Positions 15,901-22,127 of a DNA stretch of 36,022 bases are shown one piece after another (positions within the stretch are counted from its first letter, which is position 1; the number at the start of each line of letters is the position of its first letter). The position numbers and the translations under genes were made by a program. The stretch is from Verrucomicrobiales bacterium. Its GTDB lineage: Bacteria > Verrucomicrobiota > Verrucomicrobiia > Verrucomicrobiales > DEV007. Under the pieces are notes generated by a model. That model saw nothing but the letters and a program-made list of their open reading frames with translations, had not been told where the DNA came from and ran no database searches. The stretch is from contig JANQVJ010000004.1 in assembly GCA_030730365.1 (NCBI GenBank), forward strand, positions 13,856-49,877, written 5' to 3'.

Positions 15901-17131
15901 CTGGGAGGGAACTCCCCTTGTCGATCTCTTCCTGCGCGCCGCCTTGCACGACCATCGTGTCGATCGGGCGGCCTTGCTCCGGGGCATGACCTTGATCGGG
16001 ATGCCTTACCCATCGCCAGCCACGCTTGTTGAACTCGCTTCGCGGGACATTTCGCTCGAGGCTTTCGCGGTTAATGCCTTGTCTTCGGATAGCTCGTTTT
16101 GGAAAAGTGAGTCTTCTCCCGGGACTGCCGCCTGGCTCGAGACACTGGTGAAAAGTCCGGAGCGGGATCGTGAGCTGCGAACCCGTGCTCTCGGGTTGCT
16201 CGTCGCGCGAGGGGGGGGATCGGACTACCGCAGGCTCTTCGGCGAAGTCTCGTACTTCATGGGGGGATCTGCGAGTGGGGGCGCGTCCGCGGACCTGATC
16301 CGCCGTTGGCTCTCCCGCAATGACCACCTCTCCCAGATCTCCTCGCTGAAGGAGGAGAGCGTCGGAAGCGAGGGAAACCGGGTGACGCTAGCCTGGTCGA
16401 CGATTTTGTCTCTGATGGGAAAAGAGGGCACCCCGCCGGCGGATCGCGAAATGCTGCGCTCCCATCTTGAGGGTATCATCAAGGCCGGAAACGCCGGGGA
16501 CGGGCTCGGACCACTCGTCGCGGCATTGCCTCAGGCCGCGGAGGAGGAGGCGGCGCTGATCATGGCCGCGCTCGACCGGCCGGCCGGCGAGCCTCTGCGC
16601 GCCGTGGCCCGTGAGCGCCTCCTCGATCGCTCGATTCAATCTTCCCCAGACGCGGCGGGACCGTCGGTCGGCGGGATCGACACGGACACCTTGGCGGGAT
16701 TGCTCTCCTCCGTTGACGGGGAGGCCGCACCCGGTCGAGCGCTCTTCCGGCAGCTGGCCTGTGATGCGTGTCATAATATTCACGGCGAAGGTCCTGCGAT
16801 CGGCCCCGATCTCGACACATCGCCGGGACTGGGATCCCTGAACGAACTCATCGATTCCGTCCTCGTCCGGGGCGGGGGATTCGCCTCCCCCGAAAATGCC
16901 GCCGTCTATGAACTCACCAGCGGACGTCGCCTCGCGGGCTTTGAAGCGGTAGCGCGGGCAGGGAAATTAGACCTGCGGGACCGCCTCGGGAACGCTTTTT
17001 CCCTCGATCGGGGAGACCTTCGCGCCACCCTTCCGCTGACCGGCCGCGCCATGATCTGCGACACCGCCGGCTTGCTCACGGTAGCCGAATTTGCCTCTCT
17101 CGTGCAGTATTTGAAATCGCTCGGAAACTAG
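12947..17131 (+). CDS. ThuA / discoidin / propeller / HEAT / cytochrome mosaic
   Basis: This 1394-residue secreted protein seems to have five parts. A short signal-like segment (LPGILAAVVFLWPGGLGG) precedes a ThuA-like glutamine-amidotransferase-fold domain (about 35-265; ALLITGGASHDY, VLVHGTMHSF). A discoidin (F5/8 type C) sugar-binding-like domain follows (about 300-415; AVDGDPMTYWEAG, RYEVESSPDGLTWRTL). Then come a propeller of the PVC membrane-bound-dehydrogenase type (about 425-770) and a HEAT-like helical region (about 800-1240). The C-terminal haem domain has CDACH at 1272-1276. Such mosaics are common in Verrucomicrobia and Planctomycetes and are thought to act on carbohydrates outside the cytoplasm. 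The first codons overlap an intrinsic terminator, so the start is uncertain; ATG 12947 is preferred for its signal peptide. Confidence 0.75.
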   Translation: MTNDIGKPLPGILAAVVFLWPGGLGGQVKKPAAEPPPIKALLITGGASHDYTSRKAILTEGIRERINRPIEWVVRHEGGGESDLEIPVFQKSGWAEGYDIVVHDYCFPRVTDRACVDRVLAPHRAGLPAVLVHGTMHSFRTGDDAWFEFCGATSRGHGRPRDFSVEAAPGENVIVAGMAPWTIPRGELYLIERLHSGSTPLTFSRFTDGEGEAQAQATTWSHLYGPARARVFASTLGNETPTLLTPAFLDLIARGFLWALDGLEEESFTVIPRGKSLSTLTLETPAVPLPRPGPSLVTRGRASALSVAASPVSGAERAVDGDPMTYWEAGSPGPSSWQVEMRGERPVGALLVIWKEGAPRRYEVESSPDGLTWRTLHRGVEEGMEPLSLGFDPRPMRFLRVSVSATEPGFVPGIREFAAYAQMDDLPSAFPDFVSINGLPRVTLNTAGSGEWERSIRLAPGWSLGGRGALPAGEAVIQIIPTASGEVFVLGQTMPEGERTVYLGAPDEEGGIFFRKFLGGLPRSALITYDGEWVYTLLGDSLKAYRDTDGDGLADDHAPPKKIFSLNKGTAPEAVRYTRFRTGPDGWLYAVAVTSGDVAGFNSRQDRVRFPRHGLIRFRASGHDLRVHAASDSDFDDFQFDEAGQISVQQSPPESTGNPEIRFLPPLPGEAWDDLPQLAWPPSIADDRRWSQLDAVRARDRVYVRGSGEIFPLIAEIADLGHFAAVGERVWFSREGKTGSGLGFFFRTGDPPVAPVKWDTIPTKGLFAYLSSPSGVVRTECVFEILRRKRHPVRELQGIVRTDGAAPAHAGAMAALSAIGGDRSMEALTGAAGIADPARQALAFRHIGDHPDLRNHLVFSEVSRNTTPAVTAAIVSAMARTGTTTSGLDAVVLSFVSHPDVTLAATARAFLQTRGAAAVCFDVLDDAKAESSWPAAFSVLSGIRRVSVVEGIVLRIEQTRSARLRALGIETLLDLYYEDETHRLAWEGTPLVDLFLRAALHDHRVDRAALLRGMTLIGMPYPSPATLVELASRDISLEAFAVNALSSDSSFWKSESSPGTAAWLETLVKSPERDRELRTRALGLLVARGGGSDYRRLFGEVSYFMGGSASGGASADLIRRWLSRNDHLSQISSLKEESVGSEGNRVTLAWSTILSLMGKEGTPPADREMLRSHLEGIIKAGNAGDGLGPLVAALPQAAEEEAALIMAALDRPAGEPLRAVARERLLDRSIQSSPDAAGPSVGGIDTDTLAGLLSSVDGEAAPGRALFRQLACDACHNIHGEGPAIGPDLDTSPGLGSLNELIDSVLVRGGGFASPENAAVYELTSGRRLAGFEAVARAGKLDLRDRLGNAFSLDRGDLRATLPLTGRAMICDTAGLLTVAEFASLVQYLKSLGN
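12964..13002 (+). terminator. Intrinsic terminator of the halogenase operon
   Basis: A perfect 11-bp stem (AAAACCACTGC at 12964-12974 with GCAGTGGTTTT at 12989-12999) has a 14-nt loop and seven T at 12996-13002. It lies 90 bp after the halogenase-like stop, an ordinary place for a terminator. It also lies inside the first codons of the next reading frame, where it codes PLPGILAAVVFLW, the hydrophobic core of the signal peptide. Confidence 0.8.
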
Positions 17132-17154
17132 CCCGCATTTCTCTCATCCGTTCG

Positions 17155-18471
17155 TCAAGCCCCCGCCGGCGTTGCCCAGTGCTCGCGGTAATCTCTCCGC
17201 AGCAGGGTGGCCGCCTCGTCGTCGCCGATGATAGTTTCGTGCTCCGGATCGAAGTGCAAAGTTCGACCTGTCCGCGTGGCGATGTTGCCGAGGTGGCAGA
17301 GGGACGAGGAAAGGTGATTGATCGCGATGTCCGCATAGAGTTCCCCTGTCTCCTCGCCCCGCACCCGCGCGAGGAAGTTTTCATGATGGGCCGCGAGGTC
17401 TACGCCGCCGGGGGTGATGGATTCGATGAGCTGATTTTTCGGCCCGTAAATTTGCCAACCGCCGGCCTTGCTCCCGACAATCATCCCTTCGGTCCCATAC
17501 CAGGCACAGCCGTTTTCGTGGCCTTCCTGACGGTAGGGGCTCCAGATCCGCTGCTCGTAGATGAGCTGCCTCGTCCGACCGCCGGGTAGATCGTAGGCAA
17601 AGGCACAATACTGGGTATCGGGCCATTCCTGATCATCCCCGAAGAAAAGCTTTCCGCCCATCCCGTTGATGCGGTTCGGGTGGGTCTCCACCCCGAGGCC
17701 CCAGCGGGCGATGTCGATGTCGTGGACTCCGTCATTGCCGAAATCACCGCCGCCAAAATGGTGGAACCAGCGCCAGTGAGCCGGATGATAGGTTTTCCGG
17801 AAAGGCACCGCTGGCACCGGCCCCAGCCAGAGCTCGTAGTCGAGGGCGGACGGCGGAGCCGTAACCGGCTCTTTTCCCTGATCGGCCCGCTTCTGACTGT
17901 TCCACGCCTTTGCCACCAGCACTTCACCAATGATGCCCGAGCGAATCTTTTCCACGACGGCCCGGATATGGGGCGTGCTGCGGCTCTGCGTTCCTACTTG
18001 GAGATGGATCCGATGCCGCGCCGCCGCCTCGATCATGAGCCGGCCCTCGCGGAGATTGTGCGAGCACGGCTTTTCGACATAGACGTGCTTGCCCGCCGCT
18101 GCCGCGAGAATCGCGCCTGGCGCGTGCCAGTGATCGGGCGTTGCCATGAAGCAGGCCTGCACCGCCTCGTCGTCGAGGGCGCGGCGCAGGTCCTGCCCCG
18201 TCTGCGGGGTCTCTCCGGTCAATTCCTGAATCGTCTTCGCGGCAGCGGCAGCGCGGGCGGCATCGGCATCGATGACCCAGAGGAATTCGACATCCTTTCG
18301 CTGACAGAGAGTCTTGACATGCTGCATTCCCATTCCTCCCGGACCAATCATCGCGAGGCGGATCTTCTTTCCGTCGTTCGCTGCCCGCGCGGTGGCGGAA
18401 AAGGCAAGGGCCGCCGCTGATCCGGTGGCGGATTTTAAAAAGCGACGACGCGGCGGGAGAGGGAGATTCAT
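17155..18471 (-). CDS. Tat-exported Gfo/Idh/MocA family oxidoreductase
   Basis: This 438-residue protein has a twin-arginine signal (PPRRRFLKSATGSAAALAF, about residues 6-24) and then the NAD(P)-binding fold (RLAMIGPGGMGMQHV, residues 38-52). The family catalytic motif is VEKPCSHN with EKP at 133-135, and the substrate domain contains NDGVHDIDIARWGL. These enzymes oxidise or reduce sugars and cyclitols with a tightly bound cofactor; export is usual for this Verrucomicrobia/Planctomycetes subgroup. The ATG at 18471 begins the Tat signal; the upstream in-frame extension to 18564 is not family-like. It converges on the ThuA mosaic gene, with 23 bp between the stops and no obvious terminator there. 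The substrate cannot be told. Confidence 0.88.
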   Translation of the reverse strand: MNLPLPPRRRFLKSATGSAAALAFSATARAANDGKKIRLAMIGPGGMGMQHVKTLCQRKDVEFLWVIDADAARAAAAAKTIQELTGETPQTGQDLRRALDDEAVQACFMATPDHWHAPGAILAAAAGKHVYVEKPCSHNLREGRLMIEAAARHRIHLQVGTQSRSTPHIRAVVEKIRSGIIGEVLVAKAWNSQKRADQGKEPVTAPPSALDYELWLGPVPAVPFRKTYHPAHWRWFHHFGGGDFGNDGVHDIDIARWGLGVETHPNRINGMGGKLFFGDDQEWPDTQYCAFAYDLPGGRTRQLIYEQRIWSPYRQEGHENGCAWYGTEGMIVGSKAGGWQIYGPKNQLIESITPGGVDLAAHHENFLARVRGEETGELYADIAINHLSSSLCHLGNIATRTGRTLHFDPEHETIIGDDEAATLLRRDYREHWATPAGA

Positions 18472-18667
18472 GGCAGGGTAGGGCAGGGCAGGGGAACCCC
18501 CATTCTGCCGCAGTCGCCGACCGCCAGTCAATGACCGCCTCAGCCGCAGGTGCGTGATTCGCACGCGTCGGAGAATCGCGGCCCGCTCCCGCTCTCCGCT
18601 TCCGCGCCCGAAATGCCCTCACATCGCGGTTGATCCCGCCACTTCCGACGCTAAACTCCCTCCTCTA

Positions 18668-18744
<77 letters not shown>

Positions 18745-18775
18745 GAAAATAAGGGAGTTGCGGGATTTTCATGCC

Positions 18776-18802
18776 GACCAAAATGGAGGCCTAGGGCAAT
18801 TA
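18776..18802 (+). other. Possible recombinase arm site next to attL
   Basis: GACCAAAATGG followed by GGGCAATTA lies 32-58 bp past the 45-bp repeat. A similar run, GGCCAAAAGGG joined to GGGCAATTA, lies at 35853-35872, 49-68 bp past the other copy. Shared short sequences at like distances from both att cores fit arm-type integrase sites, but this is inference. Confidence 0.35.
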
Positions 18803-18952
18803 TAGGTCAATCGAAAACCGGGGTCTCCACCAAAGTTTGGGGCTTGTTCAATTTTTAGCCGCCTTCCGCAAAGACTTTCCCGCCCCTGTTTCTTCTGCCT
18901 TCCCAAGATGGGCTGAATTTTTCGATGTAGGGAAATACGTTCAATGAAATTA

Positions 18953-18967
18953 CAATCATAATGATTG
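18953..18967. promoter_or_regulatory. Palindrome upstream of hipBA, possible HipB operator
   Basis: CAATCAT-A-ATGATTG is a perfect palindrome with a one-base centre, 46 bp before the HipB start. It sits in an AT-rich promoter-like stretch with two direct GCTATTT copies at 18967-18973 and 18986-18992. HipB proteins repress their own operon by binding such dyads; the assignment here rests on position and symmetry only. Confidence 0.45.
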
Positions 18968-19013
18968 CTATTTCTCTCAATATTAGCTATTTTTGGCTGC
19001 AATAGAACTCATT

Positions 19014-19343
19014 ATGGGGCGAAAAGCGACAACTCTGCTACCGAAGTACTCTCGAATGCTCACCGATGTGGGAGAGAATCTCCGTCTCGCGCGTCTTCGT
19101 CGGCGCCTGAGCGCCCAGCAGGTCGCGGACCGATCTGGCATTAGTCGCTCCACTCTCCAAAACGTGGAGAAAGGCTCGCCCAGTGTTTCGATGGGAAACC
19201 TGCTTCAGGTGTTGGTCGTTCTGGGGCTGGAAAAGGATTTCTCAAAACTGGGCGCTGCTGATCCTCTGGGGCGGAAGCTGGAAGACGCTCGCCTTACCGA
19301 CGTTCGCCAGCGGGCTCCGAAGCGCAAGATGGAGAAGTCATGA
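19014..19343 (+). CDS. hipB: HipB-like XRE antitoxin/repressor
   Basis: This 109-residue DNA-binding protein has a Cro/CI-type helix-turn-helix: VGENLRLARLRRRLSAQQVADRSG, then SRSTLQNVEKGSPSVSMGNLLQVLVVLG. This is the normal fold of HipB-type antitoxins, which bind the HipA kinase and repress the operon. The C-terminus is basic (RQRAPKRKMEKS). The ATG at 19014 was chosen; a TTG at 18993 and an ATG at 19056 are alternatives. The stop overlaps the hipA ATG by four bases, which is typical for translationally coupled toxin-antitoxin pairs. The pair is the only plus-strand operon in the island and stands next to attL, as expected for an island-stabilising module. Confidence 0.85.
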   Translation: MGRKATTLLPKYSRMLTDVGENLRLARLRRRLSAQQVADRSGISRSTLQNVEKGSPSVSMGNLLQVLVVLGLEKDFSKLGAADPLGRKLEDARLTDVRQRAPKRKMEKS

Positions 19344-20608
19344 GCAGGGAGATCGAGGTGTGGGCAGACTGGCGGGAACTCGGTGGGGCTGCCTGCATGG
19401 GGATTCTTCGGGCATCTGAAGCCCGGGGCAAGGAAGTGTTCGCTTTTGAGTATGACCGAAATTGGTTAAAGGGAGAATCTTTCCGTGATCTGGACCCGGA
19501 TCTGCAGCTTTACGAAGGGCCGCAGTATCTAGATGCAGAAGAGCGTCCCAACTTCGGATTGTTTCTCGACTCTTCCCCCGACCGGTGGGGGCGACTGCTG
19601 ATGAAGCGGAGAGAGGCGGTCAGGGCTCGGTCAGAGAAGCGAGCCGAAAAACGGCTGCAGGAGATCGATTTCCTGCTGGGAGTCCACGATGAGCAGAGGG
19701 TGGGGGGCTTGCGCTTTCGCGACCCGGCAGCCGGGAATGAATGGCAATGCGACGATCCAACCATGGTCACTCCGCCCTGGACGTCTCTCCGCGAATTGGA
19801 AAACGCGAGTTGGCAACTGCAGAGGGATGACGTCGAGCAGGATCCCGAATACCGGCAGTGGTTGAGCCTACTGATGGCTCCGGGTTCCTCGCTGGGAGGT
19901 GCCCGCCCCAAGGCTGGAGTCAGGGATGAGCGTGGCGAACTCTGGATCGCAAAGTTTCCCGGGCGCAACGATGAGCGGGACATGGGTGCCTGGGAGATGG
20001 TGGCCCACGAACTGGCGATGCAGGCGGGGCTAGAGATGGCCGAGGCACGGATGGAGCACTTCGGGGGACGGCAATACACCTACCTGGTTCGTCGCTTCGA
20101 TCGCACTCCCGGCACGCAGGGCAAGGAGCGGATTCATTTCGCATCGGCGATGACATTGCTCGGGTATAACGACGGGGCCGATCATACCGAAAGAGTCAGC
20201 TATCTCGAACTGGTGGAATTGCTCATCCGGCAGGGAGCGGAACCGGACCGTGACTTACACGAATTGTGGCGTCGCATCGTGTTTTCGATCGCGATTCGGA
20301 ATACCGACGACCACTTGCGAAACCATGGCTTCTTGCTCACCCCGGACGGATGGAGGCTATCACCAGCCTTTGATCTCAACCCGGATCCGGACGGCTTGGG
20401 GTTGAATCTGAACATTTCCGAGACCGACAACTCGCTCAGTTTCGATCTGGCTCTCGAGGTGGCTCATCATTTCCGTCTTGAGCCGGACCAGTCGAACCAG
20501 ATCCTGAAGGCAATCAAAGATGCCGTGGCGGGATGGCGCGTTGAAGCAAGTAAGCGAAACATTTCCCGATCCGAACAGGATGCAATGGAATTGGCGTTTC
20601 AGCAGTGA
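19340..20608 (+). CDS. hipA: HipA-like serine/threonine kinase toxin
   Basis: This 422-residue protein is near the normal length for HipA. The N-terminal domain (WADWRELGGAACMG, then PDLQLYEGPQYL and FLDSSPDRWGR) is followed by the kinase core. It shows the Gly-rich loop GSSLGGARPKAG (about 181-192), the strand LWIAKFPGRND with the ATP lysine, the catalytic loop NTDDHLRNHGF (N321, D323) and the metal site LSPAFDLNP (D345). E. coli HipA phosphorylates glutamyl-tRNA synthetase and causes persistence; relatives use other targets. The motifs look intact, so it is probably active and held in check by the upstream HipB-like protein. The overlapping start fits strict co-translation. Confidence 0.88.
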   Translation: MSREIEVWADWRELGGAACMGILRASEARGKEVFAFEYDRNWLKGESFRDLDPDLQLYEGPQYLDAEERPNFGLFLDSSPDRWGRLLMKRREAVRARSEKRAEKRLQEIDFLLGVHDEQRVGGLRFRDPAAGNEWQCDDPTMVTPPWTSLRELENASWQLQRDDVEQDPEYRQWLSLLMAPGSSLGGARPKAGVRDERGELWIAKFPGRNDERDMGAWEMVAHELAMQAGLEMAEARMEHFGGRQYTYLVRRFDRTPGTQGKERIHFASAMTLLGYNDGADHTERVSYLELVELLIRQGAEPDRDLHELWRRIVFSIAIRNTDDHLRNHGFLLTPDGWRLSPAFDLNPDPDGLGLNLNISETDNSLSFDLALEVAHHFRLEPDQSNQILKAIKDAVAGWRVEASKRNISRSEQDAMELAFQQ

Positions 20609-20865
20609 ATTTCGAGGATCTCGCGTCCGACCTGGAAAATTATAGGATGTTTGTAATCTCTTTAAAATCAAACTGTCGAGAGGTCCAGCTTCTCCGAATT
20701 CATGAGTGTAAAATCCTTGCCGCAAAAGGGGGATGTGATTCCTCCGTTGCGGCGGAAATTGTGCAAACCAGGCAAAAAAATTTCACACTCGTGAGGCAAA
20801 GCGGCTGAGAACTTGGGAGGAAATCTGCAAAACTTACCTTACTTACCTCAATCGCACCAATCGCC
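20609..20865. other. Intergenic region between convergent operons
   Basis: These 257 bp separate the hipA stop from the DUF1552 stop. No gene was recognised. Inverted GAGTGTAAAAT (about 20703) and ATTTCACACTC (about 20783) flank an 80-bp centre, and an A7 run lies beside the second arm. This could form a long-range hairpin or a weak terminator for the minus-strand block. Confidence 0.35.
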
Positions 20866-22110
20866 CTACCAATCCAGAACCCCTGAACTGGTGGCGAACG
20901 AGTCCGTCTCGATCCCGATCTCCTGCAGCGTCCGGACGTAAAGATTGCCAAGGGGGGTGTTGTCGCCGGTGTCGTAGGTTCGGTAGCTTCCGTGATCGAG
21001 CCCGCCCCCTGCCAGCAGGATCGGATTGTTCCGGGGATCGTGCGCGGCGGCGTTGCCGAGATTGCTTCCGAACAGGGTCATGGTCTGATCGAGAAGTGAG
21101 GTTCCGGCTTCTCCCTGGGCTTTCATTCGAGTGAGCAGATCCGCAAAGCAGCCGAGGATGGCCCGCTCGATTTTCATGAGCTGGTCGATCTTTTCCGGGT
21201 CCCGACCGTGGTGCGAAAGATTGTGGTGCTCGGCTTCAACTCCATTGACCAGGGGAACGCCGTGATTGTTCTGGATCACAATGCTGATCACCCTGGTGGA
21301 GTCGGTCTGAATGGCCAGGGGAACGAGTCCGAACAGCAATTCGATGCGTCCGACGAGGTCGGCCTTGTCGGGAATGTCCCGCGGCGCCTCAGCGTCGACC
21401 GCCGGTCTTGGACGATCGAACCAGGCCTCGGCTTCGGTGATGTCGCGTTCAGCCTGACGGACGGCTTCAAAGTAAGCATCGAGGCGGTTGCTGTCGGTGG
21501 GCGACGAGGTTTTGAGAAGCCGATTCCGCTGGTCGCCAAGCGAGTCGAGAATGCTGCGGCCGTCGCTCAGCTTTCGCTTCTCTCTCTCAACCTCGTCTGC
21601 CTTTCCCTGGAGGAAGAGCTTGGCAAACACTTCCGAGGGGCGATCCATCGCCGGTATCATGACCCCGCTGCCGGTGTAGGACTGGCTCATCGGCCCATCG
21701 CTGCTGAGAGAAAGGGAGGGGAATCGGGTCACGGAGCCGAGTTTTTCCGCGGCGAATTGATCGACCGAGATCGAGTTCTCGAATCCGTCCCGCCCCGGAT
21801 TGCGGGCAGCGGTGAGCCAGGTCATTTCGCAGGCGTGTTCGCCGCCCTGGTCGGGATGGGAAAGCCCGGAGAAAACGGTGAAATCGTTTCGGTTTCGCGC
21901 GAGAAGAGCCAGGTAGTCGGAAGGCTCGTAGTCCGGTCCCGGTGCCTTCGGGTAGAAGGCGGGCGGATAGAAACCGAGCGTGTTGCAGATGAACAGTGCC
22001 CGCTTCGGGGGTGTTTCGGCCACTTTTCCGAAGGCTTCGAGCATCGGCAGGGCGAGGGAAATACCGGACGCCTTGAGAAAGGTTCTTCGATCGAGGATGG
22101 GGGAGGGCAT
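20866..22110 (-). CDS. DUF1552 protein, Tat-exported
   Basis: This 414-residue protein begins with a Tat-like signal (DRRTFLKASGISLALPML). It then follows the DUF1552 pattern: FICNTLGFYPPAFYPK, DFTVFSGLSHPDQGGEHACE, WLTAARNP, SISVDQFAAEKLG, NNHGVPLVNGVEAEHHNLSHHG and NPILLAGGGLDHG. DUF1552 proteins are abundant in Planctomycetes, Verrucomicrobia and Myxococcota and are nearly always paired with a DUF1592-type cytochrome protein, as here (17 bp apart). The fold is thought to be alkaline-phosphatase/sulfatase-like (DUF1501 relatives); the reaction is unknown. It is the last gene of the minus-strand block. The ATG at 22110 gives the signal. Confidence 0.88.
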   Translation of the reverse strand: MPSPILDRRTFLKASGISLALPMLEAFGKVAETPPKRALFICNTLGFYPPAFYPKAPGPDYEPSDYLALLARNRNDFTVFSGLSHPDQGGEHACEMTWLTAARNPGRDGFENSISVDQFAAEKLGSVTRFPSLSLSSDGPMSQSYTGSGVMIPAMDRPSEVFAKLFLQGKADEVEREKRKLSDGRSILDSLGDQRNRLLKTSSPTDSNRLDAYFEAVRQAERDITEAEAWFDRPRPAVDAEAPRDIPDKADLVGRIELLFGLVPLAIQTDSTRVISIVIQNNHGVPLVNGVEAEHHNLSHHGRDPEKIDQLMKIERAILGCFADLLTRMKAQGEAGTSLLDQTMTLFGSNLGNAAAHDPRNNPILLAGGGLDHGSYRTYDTGDNTPLGNLYVRTLQEIGIETDSFATSSGVLDW

Positions 22111-22127
22111 GGAGGATCGTGGATTGG

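Noticed and set aside
20605-20808. 67-codon plus-strand frame after hipA
   Set aside because: It starts within the hipA stop, resembles nothing known and lies in sequence with inverted repeats; not supported as a gene.
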